From positions 372,001 to 436,000 of the forward strand of contig LSRY02000019.1 of NCBI GenBank assembly GCA_001643675.2: a stretch of DNA of 64,000 nt, in the 5' to 3' direction. Shown one piece after another: positions 45,938 through 57,146 of this stretch; positions within the stretch are counted from its first letter, which is position 1; each line of letters begins with the position of its first letter. A program made the position numbers and the translations under genes. This stretch comes from Monocercomonoides exilis (lineage: Eukaryota > Preaxostyla > Oxymonadida > Polymastigidae). The notes under the pieces are model-generated. The model was given only the letters and a program-made list of their open reading frames with translations, ran no database searches and had not been told where the DNA came from.

Positions 45938-46884
45938 TTGATGAACTTTGTTTCTTCTTTTTGTTCTTTTCCTGAGAGGTCTGGTTCAGGAACGGGTTTT
46001 CAGTGAGCGGGGTGAATGTGGTGGGGAGAAGGCAGTATTTGGAAAATGGATTGAACTGAGGGGGAATTGTCTGTGAAATGCGGCGGTTTGCAAAGGAAGG
46101 CGGAGAAAGAGGGCGATTCGGTGAATTCACAGGGAAGAAGAGGGAGGCTGGGAGGGAGGAGCCGAAGATGGCGATGGAAGGAGTTGGGGTGGAAGGGAAG
46201 GGACATGAGGAAGTGGAGGAAGAAGAAGGAGATGAAGAAGAAGAAGAGGAAGAGGAAGAAGAAGATGATGATGATGAAAGAGAAGATGAGCTATCTGTTA
46301 TTTCTACTGGTGGAAGCGTGATTGAATGATTAGCAATATCAGAAGCAGAAGCAGCAGTTGAAGAACAAGAAGAAGTTGCATCAAGCTCTTTATCGTTCTT
46401 TGCCTTTAGAAGAGAAAGAGAAGCAAATGGATTCGCAGTAGAAGACTCTTGTGCTGATGGTATTCCAATTTGAGAAGATGACAAAAGAGAAGAAGAAGAA
46501 GAAGAAGAAGAAGAAAACGGATAAGTATTTGACTTGACCAATGTGGGAAGAGTCTTTGAAGCAGCAGAATCTGATTGTGCTTGCAACAAAAATCCATTTT
46601 GTGCGTTTGTTTGCTGGTTTCCATTCCAAATATTGTTCTGTGTTTGAGAAGAGAACTGGGGAAGAAGATGAGATTGGCATTGGATATTAGTGTTAACTTG
46701 GTTTGTGGCCTGTTGAAGTGGTTTGCGTGAATTGTGCTGATCGTGCGAAGTGAAGGGATATGTTTGGGAGTGAGTGATGGAGGGAAGGAAGGGAAGGTGA
46801 GAAGAGGAAGAGGAAGAGGAAGAAGAAGAAGAAGAGGAAGAGGAAGGGGAAGAAGAAGAGGAAGAAGAAGAGGAAGAAGAAAAA

Positions 46885-46920
<36 letters not shown>

Positions 46921-48345
46921 GGAGATTTTGTCATAGCATTAGTTGCATCTGCAGTGTTCGAAGTGTTGAAAGAGGAAAGCAAAGAAGAAGAGGAGGAGGA
47001 AGAAGAAGAAGAACTTGATATAACAACAATGTTATTTGTGTTATTTGAAAGATTGCTGGAAGACGCAAATAAATACGGATGAAGCGAAAAAGAAGAAGAT
47101 GATTGAAATGAAGGCAGATTTAGTTCGTTCAGATTGGACGAAAGTGGAAAATATGAAATATCAGCTATGGGATGCAAAGGTTGCTGATATGTGTTTGCTT
47201 CATTGTTCATGTGAAAAGAGGAGGAAGAGGAAGAAGAAGAAGAAGAAGAAGACGATGATGATGATGGTGCTATTGTCATTGATTCTGTGACTGGAATAAG
47301 CGAAAAAACAACATCATTTTCTTGTTTTTCTTTCTCTTTTTCTTTCACTTTCTCTTTCTCTTTTTCACTTTCTTTTTCTTCTTTTTCTTTTTCTTTCTTT
47401 TTCATTTGAGCAAAAAACCCTTCAAACAAGTTAGTCTTTTCCGCTGCAGCTGCAAAATACGAGCAAGACAGTGCTGTTGAGACAGGAAACTGCTCAAAAG
47501 CATCAAATGCATTGGACGCTCCATTCAAAGAAGAAGCACAACCAGAACCAGAAATCTCAGTGTTTGCATTAAAAGAGGTGTTTTTATTAATAGTTGAATA
47601 GGAAGAAGAAGAAGAAGAAGCAGAAGCAGTATCATTTCTAACTGGAGAATTGAACGTGCTTCCAGACAGCCCAACCACAGGCGAGTGGTAGAGGCTGATG
47701 AACTGCAATGAAACAACTTCGAATGCAGAATTGAATGAAGGGTAGATCGCATCGCTTCTTAATGACTCCTTCATTGAAAGATATTCATGAAACTCTTTGA
47801 ATGTGAATGGAGACGAGTCAGATGAAAGAAAATGCGAAGAAAAATGCGAAGGAAACTGAAAAGAAGAATGTGAAGGCAGATTCTTGTTTCTCCTCTGGAA
47901 ACCCTCTGACACATTCATTTGGCTGGTTAAGTTTGCTCCCGAAGCAACAGTGCTGTTAATTCCATTCTCTCCTCTTCCAGCTGTGCATATTGTGTTATCG
48001 TTGCCCATCCCGTGCTGTACAGGCGAAGGAGAAAGCTCCGGAACATCGAGAACATCCAGCGCATCGAGGACAGCTGGCTTCGCATTGAACAAGCGGGTGG
48101 GGGACAGCTGCTGCTTGGACTCATCGACGCCTGATGTGAAGGAGAAGATGCTCATCTGGCTGGCTGGCTGTGACTGGATGAACTGCTGCAGAAGACGCGT
48201 GGCGCGGAGAGAGTCGGCGTTGGTGGTGGGGTCAGAGGAGGGGATGAGAGAGTGGAGAGCGGGGAAGGAGGAGGAAGAGGAGGAGGAGGAGGAAGAAGAA
48301 GAAGAAGAGGAGGAAGAAGGAAATAATGAAGAAGAAGAAGAAGAA

Positions 48346-48384
<39 letters not shown>

Positions 48385-49256
48385 GTGATGTTTCCTGAGG
48401 AAAGAGAAGGCATTCCAGGTGGAATTGGCGAGTTTGAAGGAGAAGGAATCAGAGAAAGAGAAAGAGGAAGATGCTGCGAGGAAGAGGCATCGGACGATAG
48501 AGAGGAGAAGAGAGATGACGTTGAAGTGTTCTGTGAAGAAGAAGAAGAAGAATTAGAAGACAACGAAGCCAAGTGAGTGAGTGCCTTTGTGGATGAAGGA
48601 GACAAAGAGGCGCTCAGAGAGAGGGAAGAAAGGAGCATCGACGCCAAATGCGAAGGGAAGCAGCGGATGTCTGTGGGCGGTGTCCACATCGGAGTGAAGT
48701 GCTGGCGGGTGAGGAAAGGGTGGTGGAGGGCTTGGCGCGGGGTGAGGCGGGAGTGCGGGTTGTAGGACAGGCAGAGAGAGATGAAGTGGAGGAAGGAGAG
48801 CATCTCTGGAGAGGGACATGAGGGGAAGGGGGGGAGGGGGGGGGAGGAGGAAGAGGAATATAAGAGAAGAAAATGAAACGAATGAAATTATGTATAATTT
48901 TATATTTGTTGATTTTTAAATGAAATAATTATAAAAATAATAATAATAATAATTGTCAACAAGAACATCACTATTCTCTCTCTCTCTCTCTCAAATAAAA
49001 ACCAAGCAATCCATACCGTTTTCGCTTATGAATTCGACTTTAGCGCCAGGCACGTGGTGAGCAAGCATCTGCTCCTGGTTTTCTCTTCGGAGGACCATGT
49101 GAGAGCGGATGGTGGCATCGAGGTTGTGGCGAATGTGGCTGAAGTCGGCAGAGGTGGGCAAGGGAACAGGTTGTGATGTTCGCTGTGAGTGAGTGAATGG
49201 AGATGGAGGGGAGGGGGGCAGAAGAAGGTGAGGGAGAGAGAGCAAGAGAGAGAGCA

Positions 49257-49288
<32 letters not shown>

Positions 49289-50988
49289 AGTGAGAGAGTG
49301 AGTGAGTGAGTGAGTGAGTGAGTGAGTGAGTGAGAGTGAGAGAGTGAGAGAGAAAGAGAGAGAAATGATAAAAATGTGTGGAAAAGAAAAGAGAAAAAGA
49401 AAATTGTGATGGGAAATGTTATTGAATGTATTTATTACAATATAATTGAGTAATCATGCACCACAATATCAATTTTTTTTTCCAATGCATTCCATTTCAA
49501 AATATTTCATCACAAATCATTTATCACAAGATTTCAAAATGGCATGCATTTCAAATTCACATACTCTGATGTGTTCCTGATAAGTCGCAAAGCGATAACC
49601 CAGCGGATTAGAAGGGTCGTGAATGAAATGGCGGTAGCTGTTCTTTCCTGACAGAACCATTTTGTGAGGAGGCGGCCTGTGGAAGTTGAAAGTATTCAAA
49701 TAATTTGAGAGTTTTGGTTATGAGACAAAGAGGGAAAAGAAGGAAAATAAATAAATTTTAAATAATAATAATAATAAAGATTGTTTAAATATTCTTCTTT
49801 TTGTGAGTCTTTGAGCATACCCAAGCATCTTCATGATGCGATCCAACTGATTGTGCGAACTTGTTCCTGGAAAAAGAGGCTTCCCTAAAAACAGCTCAGC
49901 CGCAATGCAGCCAACAGACCAAATGTCAACCATCAACCCAAATCTAGACAATGTTTCCGGTTGGGCAAATAACAAAATAAATGACATAAACAAAAGTCAA
50001 AAAAAAAAAACAAAATTAAATTAAATTAAATTAAATTAAATTAAATTAAATAAAAAAGTCTTGATGGATAAAAAGGAAACAAAGTGGAAAAACCATTGAG
50101 TTTCTCGTTTAAATTTGATGCAGAAATTTATAAACAGCAATAAAATACTCATAACCAAAAATTTGAAGTCAACTTCAACATACTCACATCCCAATAAAAC
50201 CTCAGGCGCCCTGTAAAATCTTGTCTGAATATATCCATTTCCTTCATCTCCCTCAAAAAAAGCGTTGCCAACGTCAATCAGTCTGACATGGGGAAGAAAT
50301 TGATCGACTAGTATATTTTCTGGCTTCAGATCACTGTGTACAATCCCAATGTCAAACAAAAGTGCAAGACTCGTTAGCAAAGAAATCAGAATCTGTCTCA
50401 CCATTTTCAATGAAAATCCCCAATAATGCGTATTTCTTATCGCTATATGAAGATCTTCCATATATATTTCATTCACCAAAATAAAATGATTCTGAAAAAC
50501 AAATGATTCCACAAAACGGATCAATTGATGATCGTCATCAGGATCAGCAACAGCAATCTATATTTCAATTATAAAATAATTTTGTAATATTCAAATTTCG
50601 TGATGAATTATTTTTTCGTGCACACCAGTTGAAGCATATTTTTCTCACGGAAGGCATGTTTAACATGTCCTTCATGATTTTTTACGACCTTAACTGCGTA
50701 TGAATGAAAAGTTTCTTTGCAATGGCATCTCACTACTTGTCCAAATGCTCCATGGCCTAGCAGTGAATCAATAACATATGTTCGAGGTGAACCTGTTGAT
50801 GGTGCATTAATTTCATCTCCTATTCTTAAGATAAGATCCCTGCATTCGTTATCCTTTCCATAATTGTCTACACCTACATGCGGTTGTGTGATGCACAACC
50901 CGAAATGTTTTTGCCTGTAGTGGAATACGTCTCTGGACGAACATTTATTATAATTCTGAATGAGGTATACGGTCAAACATTTCAGTTT
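45234..50988 (-). CDS. YAK1/DYRK-type protein kinase with polyserine tail (5' end incomplete)
   Basis: Six exons fit in phase: 50988-50626, 50557-50184, 49943-49821, 49676-49565, 49182-49017 and 48805-45234 (1569 residues). The kinase domain shows G-H-G-A-F-G-Q-V-V, A-V-K-V-V-K, HSDLKPENIL (family H-C-D-L-K-P-E-N), V-R-L-I-D-V-G in place of D-F-G, and the CMGC/DYRK loop Y-I-Q-T-R-F-Y-R-A-P-E-V-L-L-G with the autophosphorylated Tyr. It then has D-I-W-S-V-G-C-I-A-A-E-L and L-T-P-R-Q-A-L-H-H-P-F. The K-L-K-C-L-T-V-Y-L-I-Q lead-in follows an acceptor at 50989, so at least one upstream exon is missing from the model. The last exon adds about 1100 residues, mostly serine runs with Asn/Pro/Gln patches. 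Donors are GTGTGC, GTATGT, GTATGC and GTATGG. YAK1 kinases control growth and stress responses. Confidence 0.88.
45835..45941 (-). repeat. GAA/GAT microsatellite coding for polyserine
   Basis: Uninterrupted plus-strand GAAGAA then GATGAT triplets, read on the minus strand as TTC-TCT/ATC-TCA offsets giving serine. It is one of about ten such tracts in the kinase tail (others at about 46805-46920, 47220-47270, 48265-48385). Confidence 0.9.
49199..49362. repeat. GA and GTGA microsatellites in a kinase intron
   Basis: Within the intron 49183-49564: about 60 bp of AGAGAG runs followed by about ten GTGA units and more GAGAGT sequence. On the transcribed strand this is a pyrimidine-rich CT/TCAC tract directly upstream of the acceptor. 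It makes this the longest intron of the gene (382 nt). Confidence 0.9.
50015..50052. repeat. TAAAT pentanucleotide tandem repeat
   Basis: About eight copies of TTAAA/TAAAT inside the kinase intron 49944-50183. A simple tandem repeat without coding capacity. Confidence 0.85.
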
Positions 50989-51375
50989 CTATCAAAGAAA
51001 TTTATTAAATAATAATAATTTTAGAAGCTCTGTTAATTAATATTAGAAAAAAGAAACCCTCATGAAATGTTTGATGAAAGTTTATCTTCACGTAAAAAAA
51101 AAGTGGAAAATTTGATCATCATCGAAAAACAAAAAAACGAAGTGAGTTCTTTTTTTTTTGTTTTTTATTTTTTTTAACATTTTTTCTTATTTTTGACTTG
51201 AAGAATTGTGAATATTCTTTTAAAAAAACTTATTTTTCCAACGCAATTACTCGAAACTATTTATAAAAAATACTTAATCTGTAACATTTAAAATAAAAAT
51301 TATAAACAACAAAGCTAAATCGAATTAATGGAACCATTGATGCACAAAAGCATCGATCAAATAGTTATAAAATTC
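50989..51375. other. Upstream of kinase; probable missing 5' exon
   Basis: AT-rich. It should contain the first exon(s) of the kinase, because exon 50988-50626 begins at an acceptor without an ATG. A minus-strand ATG cluster near 51120 is possible but I could not find an in-phase donor. The 3' end of the flavoprotein gene borders it. Confidence 0.4.
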
Positions 51376-52293
51376 TTAATCCTCTTTCTTCATTTTTTTC
51401 AAAACAAATGCCATGTTTTTCCCAAGATTTGCCATTGTGCGTTTTCCTTCTTCGTCATTTTCAACGTCACCCGGTTTAAGTCCAATGCCTTCGTTCCTGA
51501 AGAATAAATTTTTTAAATTATTCGGTTAATGGAAAAATTTTCACAAATGTAAAAATCTTTTGTAAAAGAAAAAAAAAATGATTTTCATTTCGTACCAATA
51601 ACTTGAACCAACAATGTGCATCTGCGAAATTGTGAAAAAGTGGTTGATTTGATCGAATACTGAAATGGCTCCTCCTCTTCTAACTGCAACAACAGCAGCT
51701 CCAATTTTATTCTTTAAAGTTCCTCCAGAAACCATCGAAATCCAGCCACATCTAAAACAAAATAATCAAATTGAAATATAAAAAAAAATTCGCACCTGTC
51801 AATAAGTGATTTCATTTCCACACTAACAGCGGCATAGTGTGTTGGTGAACCTTAATTTCAAGAAAATGAAAAACAAAAAGAAATAAAAATCTTCCAACCA
51901 AGAATAATTCCATCTGCTTCCATCATTTTTGCGTACCATTCGTTCACCGGGTCTCCTGGTGTTGCATGGACGCATTTTCCTGTTGCTTTACATCCGTTGC
52001 AGCCTCTGCATCCCCTCACATGATCAGCTAAAAAAATAAATTTTGGCAATATCAACTTTCAGGGGCATAAGGATTTATAAACCGTTTCCAACCATCACCA
52101 TCTCGCACTCTATTCCTTCCTTTCTTAATTCTGTGAAGACCATTTCAAGTAATTTTGCAGTGTTCCCATCCTTTTTTGCACTTTGTAATGTGAAAAAACG
52201 CATCAAATATGGAAAAAGAAAGTAATATACATATTGGGATGCAAACCTTCCATTGAATCCAACAACTTTGATTGGTTTTTCTGGTGCAGACAT
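51376..52293 (-). CDS. Iron-sulfur flavoprotein (NADPH-dependent FMN reductase fold)
   Basis: Six exons (52293-52247, 52180-52083, 52027-51899, 51850-51796, 51751-51596, 51496-51376) join in exact frame to 201 residues. After M-S-A-P-E-K-P-I-K-V-V comes the FMN phosphate loop G-F-N-G-S-A-K-K-D-G-N-T. Then C-R-G-C-N-G-C-K-A-T-G-K-C appears, a compact C-x2-C-x2-C-x5-C cluster typical of Isf-type proteins that bind a 4Fe-4S cluster. G-I-I-L-G-S-P-T-H-Y and a C-terminal M-A-N-L-G-K-N-M helix follow. Isf proteins move electrons in anaerobic archaea and bacteria and may help detoxify oxygen. Five introns are present (donors GTTTGC, GTTTAT, GTTGGA, GTGCGA, GTACGA). The protein family points to an anaerobic host; bacterial or archaeal origin is likely but not shown. 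Confidence 0.9.
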
Positions 52294-52846
52294 TGTTCTT
52301 TTCGAAATCAAATTTGCTCGAATATGGGTATTTTTCCAGAAATTTTATATTATATAAAATAAAAAACAATAAATTTTCAAAAAGCTGACGATTCGTTTGC
52401 AAAGTTATTTTATCATATAAAAATTGTGTCTCCGAACGGTTTGACGTGTTTCTCCGAATTTCCATAACTTTATTTTCTTCATTTTAATTAATAGAAATAA
52501 TTGATTAATACGAAATTAATCAATAAAGATGACATTTGGTTAAATAAAAAAACGAAAATGCACTTTTTTTTGAAATTTGCAAAAAATGGTTTTATTTTAT
52601 TTTATTTAATTTTATTTTTTTATTGTAACTCTGTTATTTGGAAGTCAAAAAAAATAAAAATATTCAAGCTTTGAATCATTCAAATTTTCTATTACAAAAA
52701 GACAGCTTCAAATCATGTATTCAAGCATAAATTTATTATTCAGATATAAATGGAAATGTTAGTGCCAAATATATTTCCATTTTTTTTTTTTCTTCTTTCT
52801 TCTTTCTTCGCTGAAAAATTTGGAAAATGATTCTTTCATAAACTAA
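52294..52846. other. Intergenic, AT-rich
   Basis: Between the 5' end of the flavoprotein gene and the 3' end of UBFD1, both on the minus strand. No coding signal seen. Confidence 0.5.
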
Positions 52847-54312
52847 TCAACCAATTATTGTAGTTTTTATTGCATCCACAAATTGCGAAGGCACGAAATA
52901 TATAAATTTCACATGCTTATCTGTTTCTCCATATTTTAAAGCCTGTTGATAGAATATAAAAAAAGAAAGAAAGGAAGGAAAAGAAAAGAAAAATATAATC
53001 GTGATTGTATTCATAAAGTAAAGATATCTCTATAACATGAGCAAACCATCATAAAATATCCTTCATATTGCTCTATTGGCTGTGAATTAACGGATCTGTT
53101 CAAATTCCATTGAAATATCCATTAAAAAAAAATTAAACAATAATTAGAAATATTTCAAAAAATAAAAAAAAAGAAAATAGCTTTCCATATTTATCATGCC
53201 TAATCTTGTTATAAGAGAGAACTTCTTGACCTTTATCGGATAAAATCACCATGACCCTTTCGTATGCCTTTAATTAATAAAAATAGTTATTTGACAAATA
53301 AAAAAGAAAGAATGAATGAAAAGATAAATCATTTACAGTGACAAATTAATAGTACACGTGCGTTACAAAATATTTTTTTATAATAAGAAAAAAAAAGAAA
53401 AGAAAAGAAAAAGAATCAAATATAAATATTTATCATTTCACTTCACAAAGCCATACAGAAAATCGTATACGAATTCGCTCGCATCGTGAATTCATCAATC
53501 CAGTTATCTGACCACTTGGGGGTAGTGAATGCTAAATAATACAGTTTAATTCATCACATTATAAATTCATTCTCATTTAATCAAATTATGAAACTTTTCC
53601 GGATTCTGGAGAAATGCTCCCATCTGGAGGTCCGTGCATTATTACTCTTCTATGTTTCTATAGTTTATAAATAATCGTTATTATTCAATAATTTACAAGC
53701 ATCTAAACCTCTTCATGGCACCATGGAACTTCTGCTTTTGCTTTGGCTAATATTTAATAATTCATCACATAAAACTTAACTATTATTAAAAATTTTAGTA
53801 ATACCTTCGGATTCTAAAATCTGTTCCAGTGATGCGGTTGTTTCTGTTGCTTTTTGTTTTGTTAATTGGATTGCTGAGGGTAATGACCCGATGCAAAGAA
53901 TCTATGAAAAGCAAGCAATTTGCTGTTTTGTTATTTAAAATCAATCTGTGCAGACTTTTCCTCCATTTAATACTCCGGATTCTGTCAACGTTGCTTCATT
54001 TCTCATGCTTCCTAAAGAGTTGGTATATTTTTTAAATGTAATCAAACAATAGATTTTAAGCAAATGTCATTATCAGCTTTTTCGAAAGTGCATGCCTTTA
54101 AACATTAGTTTTTGGTTTGCAACAGGTATACCGCTAGCTGCTTCAATGTATTGCTTCAGTTCAAGAACTGTATTTTCAGCTCCAAATTCGATTTGATATG
54201 ATATTTTCCCAGCTTTTATTTCAAATTTTATAATTTCTCCTTTAAAATTTGTTTGAGAAAGTTGCTCTGAATGCTCTTCTATGGGAATCTCTTCCGACGA
54301 GGGTGTTGCCAT
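52847..54312 (-). CDS. UBFD1: UBFD1-like ubiquitin-domain protein
   Basis: Nine small exons (54312-54096, 54011-53956, 53901-53805, 53746-53709, 53657-53595, 53531-53442, 53267-53200, 53095-53047, 52942-52847) join in one frame to 257 residues. An N-terminal ubiquitin-like domain (about residues 28-105: V-L-E-L-K-Q-Y-I-E, Q-K-L-M-F-K-G, L-T-E-S-G-V-L-N-G-G-K) is followed by a linker helix. The UBFD1 C-terminal domain has V-P-W-C-H-E-E-K-H-R, P-I-E-Q-Y-E-G-Y-F-M-M and FVPSQFVDAIKTTI, the last nearly identical to the family's signature. UBFD1 is a ubiquitin-binding protein of poorly known function. Introns 1 and 7 start with GC (GCATGC, GCATGA) after AAAG and TTAG; the others start GTCTGC, GTATTA, GTTTAG, GTTTCA, GTGAAA and GTTTGC. 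Only exon 1 exceeds 100 nt, so frame-length scans miss the gene. Confidence 0.9.
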
Positions 54313-54364
54313 TAAATAATGTCGGGTTAGATCCAAAGCCGTTTTGGTTATCTTATTCAAAAAA
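54313..54364. promoter_or_regulatory. Compact bidirectional intergenic spacer
   Basis: Only 52 bp separate the start codons of UBFD1 (-) and the coiled-coil gene (+), so both promoters must share or overlap here or lie inside the genes. No TATA-like or initiator motif stands out; the sequence is a mix of A/T runs with GCCGTTTTGG in the middle. Confidence 0.5.
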
Positions 54365-55024
54365 ATGCAGCAGGAAGCAGAAGTATTGAAAAAAGTGGGC
54401 ATTCTAGATAATCCAGTATTTGAAAGTCATTGTGCTTGGATGGAATCAATGGTGACGGTGCGTTATTTTTGTGAACATTTTTTAATTGTTCAATCTTTTT
54501 TGAAGAATTTACAACAAATTGAGCAACTTACAGCGATATTATCGTCTCATGAAGAAGAAGAGCAAATTATTATGAATGACATGGATTCAGCAGAACAATT
54601 AGCTCGCGATAAACTTGTTCCTGAACTTTCTGAAATGATTCGTGGATATGTGGATCAAATAAAAAGTTTGTGAAACTCAATTTTAATCTTAATTTACTCA
54701 TCAATTGTTGTTTATTTTAAAAATTAAGTTCATATTGAAAAAAGCATGTTGACTTCATCTGAACTTCATGACCGTCTTTCTGAAAGATATATGGAATTAC
54801 TTCAAACGGTCACTGGACCAGCATTAGAAAAACTGAAGGGATATACAGAAGGTATTGCCAAATTGGAAAAATGAAAATTTGAGATTTTTCATTGTATATA
54901 TTTTTCAGACGTTTCACAATTGGAAGCTTTAACGGCAGGTCCCGACGCAAGGATGTCGAGTGAATATAAAAAAAGAGCCAACGCACTTCTTGATCGTATT
55001 GCTCGACTAAATCCAACTTCATGA
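54365..55024 (+). CDS. Small coiled-coil protein, unknown
   Basis: Exons 54365-54457, 54509-54665, 54729-54851 and 54909-55024 give 162 residues. The first intron (51 nt, donor GTGCGT, acceptor GAAG) is frame-preserving and stop-free, so the unspliced form would add 17 residues. The protein is helical throughout, with heptad-like stretches: Q-Q-I-E-Q-L-T-A-I-L, E-L-S-E-M-I-R-G-Y-V-D-Q-I-K, L-S-E-R-Y-M-E-L-L-Q-T-V. It weakly recalls dynactin p24-like or other small coiled-coil subunits, but not enough for a name. Other donors are GTTTGT and GTATTG. It starts head-to-head with UBFD1. Confidence 0.7.
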
Positions 55025-55290
55025 AAATAAACTGGAAGAAATCCTAAATCCACTTCATATATTCATTTCGCAATTAATTGCTAAAAAATTTTTTTGTTGT
55101 TGTTGTTGTTGTTGATAAATTAAAAATGTTAAGTATTTGTTCAAGTTTTGTTGCATTTGGGTATATCTTTTTTTTCAATTATCGCCCATTATCTTAAATA
55201 GTTGATCTATTTATTTTGTTTTCAAAAGGTTTGTGTCTATGAATAAAATTCATTTCTTTTCAAGTTTTCTTTGTGGATAATAGTTAGTTA

Positions 55291-57146
55291 ATGTTCTTGT
55301 CGGGGGATTCATACAAATTAAGTAACGATGCGACACCAAGCAGAGTTATTCATTTGAGAAATATGTCTGATAGAACGTCAAAGGTTTCGTGCTTTACCTC
55401 AAGCTTATTTTATTGCATTATATATGTATGTTTTAAATTATCAGGATGATTTGATCTCATTAGCTTCGCCTTATGGAGCGATTTCAAATATCGTTTTGTT
55501 GAAAAACAGCCGCCAAGCTATGATTGAATTTTCTCGTATTCAAAGTGCAATCGCTTTTTTGAAAGCTACAAGCAGAAACAAGCCTGTTTTGCAGTGTGTT
55601 AGATATCTTTGAAAGTTAACATTTTTAATATTTATGTCTCATTTCAAAAAAAAAAGTAATTCAACTGTTTATACTCAATATTCGTTGCACCAATCGCTTG
55701 AAAGTCAAGAAGGAAAAAGTCCATTATCAATGATGCCAGTAGATTCTGTTTCATCCACATCAGATGAACCAGAAGCATCAAGAGTTCTTCTTGCAACGAT
55801 TCTTAATGTGAGATATCCAATAGATGTGAATGTAATTTCTCAGGTGTTTTCCCCATACGAGAAGGCTCCACGAAGAACTGTGGAAAAAATTATAGTTTTT
55901 CGAAAGCCAGCTGGACTTCATGCGTTGGTTCAGTTTTCGAACATTGGCTCAGCGATCAGAGCTAAGCGTGAATTAGAAGGCCAAAATATTTTCACTGGAT
56001 GTTGTACTCTGCATGTTACATTTAGCATTGAAAAGGAGATCGAAATAAGTGAAAACTCAGATTTAGCAAGAGATTTTACAAATCCTCATCTTCCTTATCA
56101 TCCAACGCCTTCAGATGCTTATAAATTACCCGACATAAAGCGAACTCCGACCGATTCAACACAATTATCTTCATTTTCTATTGCTCCGCATCAATTCACG
56201 CCAACATACGGTGCACCAGCAACTGGAAGATCACAAGGAAGAGGTTTGGTATATATTTTTGTGTGGTGAATGTGGAAATTGTGACAAAAAATTGTTTTGC
56301 CAAAGTTCTATTTTTTTGATGTGGCTTATTTTATTTTGAAGAGATTAACTTGTTATTTTTTGAAGGAAACTCATTTTTTGTATTTTTCATTTTTGTTTTT
56401 TACTTGTCCGTGGTTATGAAATATCAATAATTGTTCGATTTTTTCTCTTCTTTTATTAACTTGCAACAGGTTCCTCGGGATATTTTCCTGGCTCAGCCTC
56501 CGATTCTTTGGTGCTTCCTCATTCTGTCATACTTGTGTCAAACATACCTCCAGAGTCTGTGTCTATCACAGAGCTGTTCAATCTCTTCTCCAATTACGGT
56601 GTCATTAAGCGGATCAAGCTTCTCCACGAGGACGACACAAAGGCGCTGATCCAGTTCACGTCAGAGGAAATGAGCGAAGACGCCATCGAATGCCTCGACC
56701 GCATCTCTCTTTTTGGCAGTGTGCTTTCTGTGGTTGAGTCGCACTACGACACCATCCAGTCGCCGATTCCTGTGAGCGAAGGAGGAGACGGGCGGACTGT
56801 GGATTTTCAGGACTCGTCGCTGAACAGATGCCGCTTCGGGCCTGTGTTTTTGGGCAAAGGAACGCCTTCGCCACCAACTGCGGTGCTTCACGTGTCGAAC
56901 ATGTCGCCCACCACAAGCGAAGAGAGCTTGATGCAGCATCTGCAGACACGCCAGCCACATCGCGTGAATGCGATCCGGATGATTGACTCGTCGTCGTCTT
57001 CTTCCTCTTCTTCGATGGTCACAAAAAGGATGGCTTTGGTGAAATTTGACGATGAAGAAAAAGCCACTGAAGTTATGTGCCTTATGCACAATTCTGCTCT
57101 TGATGGAATGAACATCCGCTTATCTTTCTCTTCAAACAAAATTTGA
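55291..57146 (+). CDS. PTB-like RNA-binding protein with four RRMs
   Basis: Exon 1 (55291-55383) and exon 2 (from 55445) give RRM1 (S-R-V-I-H-L-R-N-M ... P-Y-G-A-I-S-N-I-V-L-L). Exon 3 (to 56243) gives RRM2 with V-L-L-A-T-I-L-N-V-R-Y-P-I-D-V-N-V-I and N-I-F-T-G-C-C-T-L, diagnostic of the PTB/hnRNP-L family, then A-R-D-F-T-N-P-H-L-P. Exon 4 (56470-57146) gives RRM3 (H-S-V-I-L-V-S-N-I-P) and RRM4 (T-A-V-L-H-V-S-N-M) with an internal serine loop. Such proteins bind pyrimidine tracts and regulate splicing. The RRM1-linker junction (about 55586-55655) is unresolved: the expected last strand I-Y-V-S-F lies in a different frame, entering a run of ten A's. Donors are GTTTCG and GTTTGG. Exon 4 is much GC-richer than exons 1-3. 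Confidence 0.85.

Noticed and set aside
45655-48576. Plus-strand Glu/Asp- or Lys/Met-rich frames (45655-45975, 45695-46006, 47884-48576)
   Set aside because: They are antisense readings of the polyserine tracts in the kinase's last exon; no homology or splice logic supports them.
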